Shown piece by piece: positions 20,168 through 27,500 of a stretch of DNA of 27,500 bases. Origin of the DNA: Actinidia chinensis (Eukaryota > Streptophyta > Magnoliopsida > Ericales > Actinidiaceae); assembly GCA_009663005.1 (NCBI GenBank), contig VIGQ01001239.1:65001-92500 (forward strand). Reading direction: 5' to 3'. Position numbers and translations under genes: made by a program. The number at the start of each line of letters is the position of its first letter. Within the stretch, counting starts at the first letter, position 1. Under the pieces are notes generated by a model that was not told the DNA's origin, made no database searches, and saw nothing but the letters and a program-made list of their open reading frames with translations.

Positions 20168-23100
20168 TGGCAGCCTCACCTTCTCCTCATCTTGCATACA
20201 CTTTCTCAAATCTCACCTCAATTCTTTCCTTCTCTTTCTTTACCAATCAACAACATCACCAATTCTTTCATCGACACTGGATGGATCAAACTTTCCTTTG
20301 TGGAAATATCAGTTTGAATCTATCCTTATAACCACTGATATTGATCGATTATGTTGAAGGAACGATCAAAGAACCAGGAAAGAAATTTTTACTATTGATG
20401 GAGATGTGACAAAAACAATTAAATCAGAGTACACTTCTTGGCTTAGCTGTTAATAGGTTAGAGTTAGTTACAAACAAAATATCACTTCAATCTCAGTCTC
20501 AGGCAGTATCATTTCTTGCTTTTAACTGGAACATTCAGAACTTTGGCATCAAAGACTTGGAATCCTGCTCATCCATAGCACAACAATTCCACTCCAATCC
20601 CCAAATTGATTCAGCTCTCCACTAGTTCACCTTCAGGCCAGACTCTGTGTGGCGCATGTCAAATGGGAAGGAGCAAAAGACTACCATTTTCTCCTTCAAC
20701 TAGAAGTTTACCAGTAAACCATTAAGAATTTGTTCATTGTGATATATGGGAACATTCTCCTACTGTCTCTATTTCTGGTTTTAGATACTATATTTGTTTG
20801 TGTGATGATTTCTAAGATTTCATTGGATTACCCTATGAAACTTAGAAGTGATAGTTTGTCCTGCTTCAAACACTTCAAAGCTATGAATGAGAATCTATTT
20901 TCTGACACAATTAAATCTTTTAGGTGATTGGCAAGCAGAATTAACCTTGGGTATTTTGATCCTTTCTTGTGAAAGTGGTATTACACTTGCATGTGATGTC
21001 CACATACTCAACAACAAATGGTAAGGCCGCAAGAAAACATAGACACATCACTGAGATGGGATAAAACATTGCTTTCTCAAGCTTCTTTACCACAACATTC
21101 TGTATGAAGCATTCCTTACTGCCTACATATCTCATCAACAGATTACCCACACGAATTCTCCATAAACTCTCACCTGTCTTTACAAGTATTATTTCATTTA
21201 AGGCTCCTGATTACACTCATTCTAAAGGTTTTGGCTGCACAGCTCTTTTATCTTGGTCCTTATAGAGAAATAAGCTGAGTCCAACGTTTTACCCGGTGTT
21301 ATTCTTAGGATATAGTCCTTATCAAATGGGTAAAGGTGCTATGAACCTACAACTAAGAAGCTATTATAACATATCCGCGTGTCCTATTTGATGAAAACCT
21401 TTTTCCTTTTCAATAACACTTCTCAAAAGGCTACTAAATGGACACTACACGGAAGGTACTACTACATATTCCCTTACTCACTCATTTCATCCTGCATTAC
21501 AAATACCTACTTCCAATTCAAAACTAGTTCATCTCTCACTTTCCTTACCTATATCAGCTGAAATGTCAAGCTCAACCTCTGCTTCAAACCTTTCCTACAC
21601 GTGTATGATCATTTCTTTCCTACAGTACAAACTAACTGCACCCAACTTCTTTAACACTACCATTTTAAACCTTCTTAAAATGTGTACTAGAACCAAATAG
21701 GCCCCCTTAAACCAAAAACTTTTCCAGGACCTGTGTTACTTTTATCAGAAGTTCATACTGAACCTAAGAGTTTTAAAACATGCTCTTGAACATCCAGAGT
21801 GGAAGAAGCAAGCAATTGATGAGAGGAGTTCAGTGCCTTAAAAAGAATAAGACTGGTCTCTGTGCCATTTGATAAATCTAGAACTGTTAGGTGCAAAGGG
21901 TCTTCAAATTGAAACAAGAGCTGATGGTTCAGTAGAAAGATATAAAAAGCTCGACTTGGTTTGACAAAAGATTCTTCAACAAGATGGTGTGGCTTCAATG
22001 AGACTTTTTAGTCCTGTGGTGAAGATTGTGAGAAGCCAACTATTAGAACTATATTATAGTTGCTTGTTACAAAACAAATTGGCACATCAAACAGTTTAGA
22101 TGTCTCAAATGCCCTTTTCTCCAGTGGAGATCTAAAAGAGAAGGTATAATGGCACAACCTCGGCTCATAGATATCACTAAACAAGGTCATGTTTTATTAC
22201 TTCAAAGTTAACTCTATGGTATCAAGCAAGCTCCAAGGGCATGGTTCGACCAAATTTAGCAATTTTCTACTCCTTGTGGCTTTAAAAGGAGCCATTGCTG
22301 GACAGCTCCAGTTTGTGTGGAATAAACATAAAGGCATGCAGTACTTTTACTTTATGTGGATGATCTCATCCTAACTGGAACAAGTGAAGACCTAATTCAA
22401 CAACTTGTATCCAAGTTACAAATCAGTTTGCAAATGAAAGATTTGGGCTAATTTCATTATTTTTAGGCTTGGAAGCCAAACCAGACTATCCAATTACCCT
22501 CTCTTCTTCTTAACTCAACTAAAGTACATGTTGACCTCTTGAAAAAGATAACATGTGCTTGAGGTAAAACTCCATGATACAACAGAAAGCTTGGCCCCAA
22601 GTTTGTCTATCTTAGTGATGGAGTCCCACAATTGAGATCTCACTCAATATAGAAGAATTGTGGAGCTTTACAATACCTTACCATTACCCAACTAAGATAT
22701 CACAGTTGCAATTAACTATGTGTGTCAAATTCATGCATTTAGCCAAGATCTTTTAATTGGCAAGAAAAAAATACAAAAAAAAAACAAAGATGTTAAAAGA
22801 ATCCGGAGATAATCTATGGGTCACTATGGGTGTTTTGGTGTTGAAATTAAATATGGTAATCGTTGTGCTATCCATGACTTATCTGCGTATTGTGATGTGA
22901 ATGGGCTGGATGCCCTGACTCAAGAAGATCTACTACTGCGGTACTGCATTCTAGGATAAAATTTTTGATCTCCTTGGAACTCCAGTAAAATAGCCACTGT
23001 TCTCGGTCCAAGTGAGGCAGAATATAGGGCCATGGCTTCAGCCAAAGCAGAGCTTTGTATGGCGGTCTTATATTCTTCGTGACTTGGGCCTTCCATTAGA

Positions 23101-23330
23101 AAGTTCAAACTCTTTACTGATAATGTGAGTGCTAAAGTGTTAGCTTATAATGGGTGTGTCATGGCAGATCGAAGCACATTGACATTGATTACCTTTATCA
23201 GAGAGTTGGTCCCACGAGGAAAATGCGACATCTCTTTTGTGTCCTCTCCAAATATTGGCTGATATTATGACTAAAAGTCTGGGATCTTCTTAATTTCTAC
23301 TCTACGGCAGCCAAAACTTATGGAGCAAAT
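20168..23330 (+). pseudogene. Copia gag-pol remnant B
   Basis: The gag start reads MAASPSPHL with, in another frame, TLDGSNFPLWKYQFESILIT (about 20275-20335), a copia gag N-terminal motif. Protease and much of integrase are lost. TTNGKAARKHRHI (about 21012-21050) and YLINRLPT mark the integrase C-terminal part. RT shows LYGIKQAPRAWFD intact (about 22211-22249), FVWNKHKGMQ, and VDDLILTG across a frameshift from the Y (about 22352-22377). RNase H shows SEAEYRAMAS (about 23011-23040), a CHGRSKHIDIDYLYQRV-like stretch near 23160-23205, and ADIMTKSL (about 23260-23283). Stops and shifts abound. It is inactive. Confidence 0.88.
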
Positions 23331-23340
23331 AGTCATCAGT

Positions 23341-23355
23341 TTGAGGAGGGGAATA
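23341..23355 (+). other. Polypurine tract of copia element B
   Basis: TTGAGGAGGGGAATA, a few bases before the TG of the 3' LTR, is the expected second-strand priming site and confirms the + orientation. Confidence 0.75.
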
Positions 23356-23359
23356 TAGC

Positions 23360-23382
23360 TGTATAATTAGTTAGGGAGTTAA
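23360..23382 (+). repeat. 3' LTR of copia element B, left piece
   Basis: This 23-bp piece, starting TGTATAATTAG, matches the first bases of the 5' LTR and then stops abruptly at GTTAA, where the solo LTR begins. Confidence 0.88.
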
Positions 23383-23733
23383 TGGATGGACTACATAATT
23401 GTAGTCCAAACGCATTACGCCTACGTTGGCCCTAAGTTAGTTTAATAGCTTTTTATAATGTTTCAAACTAAAATTCGTGTTCAAATTCATTGACAGAGAA
23501 ATGATAACACAAAAGAGGAGTATAGAGCCATGAAAGTGAGACGGGTATGTGCACGCATGTCAAAAATCGAGTCCGGAATAGAATGAAAGATTGCGCCGTT
23601 GGTATAAGGTGCTCATTGAAGTTATACAAGTCACGTCTAATGAGTATGTGGGAGATATAGACTCCAAAGCTTCAAAATAGACTACGATCTTGGGGGGGGT
23701 AGAGGAGCGAAAAAGGTAAAAAATTACACTGGA

Positions 23734-24090
23734 GTTCGAACTTAAGGCTAAAAATAGTTTCGTAATTTGATCAACTAAACTTTTTACTCCGATATCCGAT
23801 TGACCTGATTTTTGAAGATTGAAAATAAGACTCCAAGGACTACAAATTGTCTCTAATGAGCTTGGGATAATTCGAGCTCTAAAGTTGTCAAAATTGAGTT
23901 GCAAGACACAGGAAACATTTGGCTTGAGGTTCGAATGGGGGGGCCCATATAGGGTTCGAACTCCAAGAGAAAAATGGAAGGGTAGGGTTCGAACCTCTAC
24001 CTTACCCAAAAAATGTTTTTGGGAAACATGCGAGAGCGGAAAAATGGATTTTGTCTTAGGAGGTTCGAACTCCTCTTTTAGAGTTCGAAC
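23734..24090 (+). repeat. Cluster of GTTCGAAC palindromes in the solo LTR
   Basis: The 8-bp palindrome occurs exactly at 23734, 23954, 23987, 24063 and 24083, with a one-base variant at 23929. That is far more than chance in 357 bp. Several copies read GGTTCGAAC, close to the first part of a Pol III B box. Confidence 0.8.
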
Positions 24091-24259
24091 TCAAGGCAAA
24101 TTTGACAGATTTTTTTTCTGACCCAGTTCTCGTATTTTGACCATAACGTTTTACTCCGTATTCCGATTGAGCTTATTTTTAACGCGTTGGAAAGACGATT
24201 TAAAGGTACAATTTCGTATCTAATAGGCATTAGCTGATTCGATCTCTAAAGTGGTCAAA
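23781..24259 (+). repeat. About 110-bp direct repeat pair inside the solo LTR
   Basis: Copies at 23781-23890 and 24149-24259 share TTTTACTCCG, TTCCGATTGA-like, CTCTAA(A)G and GTCAAA blocks in the same order, about 368 bp apart. A weaker third copy may lie near 23560-23660. They bracket most of the GTTCGAAC cluster. Confidence 0.6.
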
Positions 24260-24332
24260 TAAAGAATACGACGAGCACAGATTAGGAAGTTTTGAGTTTC
24301 CTAATCCTATTAGGATCAATTTGTGTTTGTCT

Positions 24333-24340
24333 TATAAATA
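24333..24340 (+). promoter_or_regulatory. TATA box of the solo LTR
   Basis: CTTATAAATACT is the likely LTR promoter. A T-rich region and ATTATTCAATGCAA, a possible processing region, follow at about 24450. Confidence 0.5.
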
Positions 24341-25303
24341 CTTTTTCTTATCTCTTATTACGAAATAGGCCTTTAGATATACTTAGTTTTAGGGTTCTTA
24401 TCAGCCCTTAGTTTATTTTCCTATTATTTTTGTAATTACTTTCATTTTTTATTATTCAATGCAACTTTTTTACCGTAATGCTTTCATACATCGTTTTTTG
24501 TTTTTCTAGCCATGCTTGGCTAGTTTTTCCTACTTGGGATTGATTGTGAAGATTGAATTGGGGATCAGGATGAACAATGATGGAAATTTAATATCACCGA
24601 TTTATTTTCTTGATTTTTATTCTTCTTCTCTTTTCATTGTTAAATTTCTTTCGAAAACTAGGACGTGCCCCCCACCCCTATTATGTTCGTATCACATATC
24701 GTGGATTGCTACCTCAAGTATATCGTGCCTTGTAACGTTAGGCGTGAGGTGGTTGTCATCATATGTGCTACCCCAGAAAATTCGATTTTTGATGCACGGC
24801 CTTGATTATAACAACCAGATTTTATTCTAAGTACGTTTATATATGAAATTGCTGCTCGTATATACGCGCCTAATACGTTATGCGGCGTTGGGTTCTTAAT
24901 TTGTTGCACGAATTGAAGATTGAAAAAACAATGTTTTTAAACTAAATTTTCCTAATCCAAGACCCATAATGTGTCGAAGGATTTGAGTTATAAAAAGCCT
25001 CCATTGGAATTCCGAGAACCTAATTGATTGGATCAATTGATTCTGAGTCGTTTTTATACATTAAATCAGTTTCAATTATTTTTTTTACTCAGATTAGTTT
25101 AATCAATCAAAAACCAAAGTTATCGATTTTGGTTTTCTCTTTTTGAAGCCTAAGTTAGGATTAACTTAGGATTGAGCTATCGTTTAGTTATCTTGTTTCA
25201 CCTTGGCACTACTCCTTGTGGGATCGATACTCGTACTTCGAGTTTTATTACTACTTCGCGACCCCGTACACTTGTGGTAAAGAATTCACTTCTGGAGCGA
25301 TCA

Positions 25304-25430
25304 GTTTGTTACAACAATATCAGTTAGATGTTAGTCTCGTTTTAGATAGTTTTATAAACAGAATCTGTTATGATGTATGGCTTATAAATAGCCCTCTCTG
25401 ATTTGTTTTCAATAACATACAACACATAAA
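25304..25430 (+). repeat. 3' LTR of copia element B, right piece
   Basis: It resumes the LTR as GTTTGTTACAACAATATCAG and runs to about 25430. It keeps the LTR promoter TATAAATA at 25383-25390, which is degraded in the 5' copy. Confidence 0.88.
25383..25390 (+). promoter_or_regulatory. TATA box of the copia B 3' LTR
   Basis: TATAAATA precedes GCCCTCTCTGATTTG, which both LTRs share. The 5' copy has lost this box. Confidence 0.5.
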
Positions 25431-25435
25431 TTACC

Positions 25436-25980
25436 TTCAGGGCATTCCTTCCTAAGTAGTTATGGCAATAGACATGAAGTAAATCCTCAACATTAACTTC
25501 ATGTCCTTCTCTCTCCATTAGAGCATCTATCGCTAGCACGGTTCGAACGAAATTCATCGATACTTGCATAAAGCTCAAATGACACAAGGACATAACCATC
25601 TTCAACAATTTACTCAAAGGGAACCTGAGTCTGACTTGATGAATAAACCAAGTTCGGACGGGTATATGGTTACCCTCCCTCTCTACCCATTCAGCATCCA
25701 TTATTTGGGCTTTGGTCTTTTCTATAATGACATCATCGAGAATGTAGTGGTCAAGAAGAAACCAAGCTAAAGCCTCATCTTCATGAACCAGCAATTAAGC
25801 CCAGTTCAACGCCATGTTTTGAAAGTAGAAACAAACTATAAGAATGAGCTCAATCGCACATCACGACGAGAGCAAGTCGCATATAACCTAAATGATCCAA
25901 AAGGGAGCGGAGAGACAAGGGTATCCTATAGTACCCAAAATATATTCAGGGTCAGACTCTTCAGGGGGCAGATAGGGTCG
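25436..25980 (-). pseudogene. Plant transposon-associated antisense gene, 5' part (aORF-like)
   Basis: The - strand reads DPEYILGTIGYPCLSA near 25955-25900. A frame of about 118 codons then begins at 25794: MLVHEDEALAWFLLDHYILD, then RTWFIHQVRLRFPLSKLL, SFMQVSMNFVRTVLAIDALM and EDLLHVYC. It ends exactly where the copia LTR begins (25435), and the sense continues at 19911. The protein type is common in plant repeat DNA, and its function is unknown to me. It runs opposite to the gypsy integrase fragment, as aORFs of Tat-lineage elements do. Frame breaks upstream of 25794 and the insertion show that it is inactive. Confidence 0.66.
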
Positions 25981-26346
25981 TAACAACCCGAATTAACCCA
26001 AGTCATGACTTAAAAGTTTGAAATCGCCCGTCAATGGCAGACAGGCAACGACAATCCTTCCTTCGACAAAATGACACTCAAATCACATGATTAACAGAGT
26101 AGATACAATGGCAATGCAAAAAATACACAATCCCAAAAATCGATGAGAAATTCACATACATACATCAATGAAAAGCAAAATTTCCTACAACAAAAAGGAG
26201 CAGTCGTGTCAAAGGCAAAACAAAAGTTAGAAATGAAAGCTGGAACTAAGGACGCTAGTTGACAGCAAAAGGGCGGAGTGAACTCTATCTCTCTCTAGAG
26301 CTCTCAAGTGACAACATGAATAGTGGCCTGGAATGCGAAGGGCCAC

Positions 26347-26353
26347 TTAAATA
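26347..26353 (-). promoter_or_regulatory. Possible TATA box of the antisense gene
   Basis: On the - strand the sequence reads TTCTATTTAAGTGG, about 370 bp upstream of the first recognisable residues. A CT-rich, non-coding leader follows. That the antisense gene had its own promoter is inferred from this. Confidence 0.35.
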
Positions 26354-26403
26354 GAAGTTGAAGAGGTGGGAACACCCAAATGTAGCTAACTCGCCCCCAA
26401 AGG

Positions 26404-27500
26404 TGCTCTATTTATCTGCAAGTGCACGGTTGACGGTTGTAGTTTTATTCAGAAAGTCCGGAATCGTATTTCCTCAAGGACCATCCCAATATAGGCTATT
26501 GAGACGAAACTCACACTAAGCTAACTTGATGGATTTGGGCAAATTATATGATTAAATCGTAAATAAAAGAAAAAATAAAGGAGACCAAATATTTTTTGGA
26601 TTTTGATGAGAGTTGAATTACTAAACTATTGTAATGAAAATAAAAATAATTAGCATTAGGCAATTAAATTAAAGCAAATTAAAATTAGATTTAAAAGCAA
26701 TTAAAAGGGCATTGGTCTCAATTGATCCAACCATTCAATTCATCCAAGGTTTTCAATGAGATTTATAACTTAAATTCAACACAACAATTAAGAGTGCTTG
26801 ATTCAGAGGATTTAACTTTGAAAACTAATCATTCTCAAGTATTTGAAATTAAATATATGGTCAATGGGGGAATCAAAGGTTAATATCATCGATTTAACTA
26901 GGGTTAATACCAAATTGAGAGTTTGTGCATTGAATTAGCCAAACATAGTCAATAATCTAGTTGTTCTAAGACATCTTGCAATCAATTGATGTGAATAATT
27001 CCTAGTATTATGGATTAATTATCTAGTGAGGAGCCATAAATTAATACCATCAATTGGGTGATTAAAATTCTCAAACTTAGTCAATAATCCACATGCAATT
27101 ACTAAAAATTACAAATTTAGAAAAAATATAGCAATAAATTCATGAGATGCCTATATTGAAACCCTTAAATTCCTTGAGTGATTTTCACATTTAAACCCAA
27201 TTTAAATGACTAGCTACTTGAATCCATCATAAAAGCATATAAAAATACTTAAAATAAACCTAAAAATATTGATTTGATTCAAAGAAACAAGAGAAATCTC
27301 GATTGAATGAAAGAAAATGTAAATACTTGTATTGAAACTTGAATCTAAGTGATTACAATGATAGAGAGAGAAATAGTTACCTAAATCCAAGCTAATCTAA
27401 GATAAAAACTATAAAATAAAACCCAAAAGTGGCTACTTTCGACTCTATTGAAAAATGGAATTAGGGTTTGCTTTCGACTCTATTTACAGGCTCAAGTTTC
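26404..27500 (-). repeat. LTR-like AT-rich sequence, cut by the window end
   Basis: Read on the - strand it ends GTGCACTTGCAGATAAATAGAGCA, after TCCTTGAGGAAATACGATTCC, a layout parallel to the solo LTR's 3' end (TCCTTGTGGGATCGATACTC ... CGTACACTTG). Composition switches to AT-rich at 26404, where the + strand shows TG. It holds no coding trace. It may be the terminal LTR of the composite gypsy element around the antisense gene, or an unrelated later insertion. The far end is outside the window. Confidence 0.42.

Larger units (their letters stand above)
23383..25303 (+). mobile_element. 1.92-kb solo LTR of a gypsy-type element inside the copia 3' LTR
   Basis: The insert starts TGGATGG and ends GATCA (TG...CA). 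It has no coding content, a TATAAATA promoter (24333-24340) and a 3' end with TCCTTGTGGGATCGATACTC and GACCCCGTACACTTG, words I know from LTR ends of plant gypsy elements with long LTRs. Flanking 5-mers GTTAA and GTTTG each differ by one base from GTTAG in the uninterrupted 5' copia LTR. A whole LTR with target duplication and no internal region is a solo LTR formed by recombination. The gypsy lineage is not certain. Confidence 0.8.
19917..25430 (+). mobile_element. Ty1/copia retrotransposon B, full-length but dead, nested
   Basis: Both LTRs, a primer-binding-site-like stretch, gag, pol and a polypurine tract are present in order on the + strand. Net of a later 1.92-kb insertion the element is about 3.6 kb, shorter than a typical 4.5-5 kb copia, so parts are deleted. 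The flanks TTAGC (19912-19916) and TTACC (25431-25435) are probably a decayed 5-bp target duplication. The element splits a - strand transposon-associated gene. Confidence 0.88.

Noticed and set aside
23560..24009. 149-codon - strand ORF
   Set aside because: It lies wholly inside the solo LTR, overlaps the GTTCGAAC array and has no family resemblance.
1..27500. CRISPR array, tRNA, rRNA or bacterial-type operons
   Set aside because: No regularly spaced identical repeats, cloverleaf with intact A/B boxes, rRNA words or tandem long ORFs with ribosome sites were found; the DNA is plant-like.
23383..27500. The solo LTR and the 26404-27500 region as a pair of LTRs of one element
   Set aside because: Their end words look alike only in general layout and in opposite orientations; the bodies do not resemble each other, and the former has its own target duplication inside the copia LTR.

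Overview
The window looks like intergenic and transposon-rich nuclear DNA from a flowering plant, probably a eudicot. It is AT-rich, has no bacterial-style gene packing, and has TATAAATA-type promoters, GT/AG introns, Ty1/copia and Ty3/gypsy remains and MITEs. The species cannot be named. I see no intact protein-coding gene: every coding trace is interrupted by frameshifts, stops or insertions, so nearly all long open frames are accidental. I see no tRNA, rRNA or CRISPR-like array.

Layout. (1) 1-2782, + strand: the 3' part of a decayed Ty1/copia element (integrase end, reverse transcriptase, RNase H), with a polypurine tract and one LTR. (2) About 3.8-13.1 kb, - strand: a broken serine carboxypeptidase-like (SCPL, peptidase S10) gene. 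Eight exon remnants lie in the correct order over 9 kb, with recognisable splice sites and a TATA box, but most exons carry frameshifts. Its introns hold a 392-bp hAT-type MITE, microsatellites, a possible Stowaway-like element and a CG-rich island. (3) 13.1-14.1 kb: degenerate direct and tandem repeats. (4) 14.2-27.5 kb: a composite transposon block. A + strand Ty3/gypsy integrase C-terminus (14.19-14.52 kb) is followed by a - strand, intron-containing plant transposon-associated gene (18.3-19.9 and 25.4-26.0 kb). This resembles the antisense ORF (aORF) carried by Tat-lineage gypsy elements between pol and the 3' LTR. A possible GC-ended DNA element sits at 15.54-18.03 kb.

Nesting. The antisense gene is split by a complete but dead Ty1/copia element (19917-25430). 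That element's 3' LTR is itself split by a 1.92-kb solo LTR of a gypsy-type element (23383-25303). The order of insertion is therefore gypsy/aORF host, then copia, then solo LTR. The sister copia LTR preserves the empty target site and shows that the solo LTR's two flanks both derive from GTTAG. From 26404 to the window end lies another LTR-like, AT-rich sequence, cut by the window edge.

No gene set here works together as a living pathway. The value of the window is archaeological: a colinear dead SCPL gene and a three-level nest of retroelements around an antisense gene.
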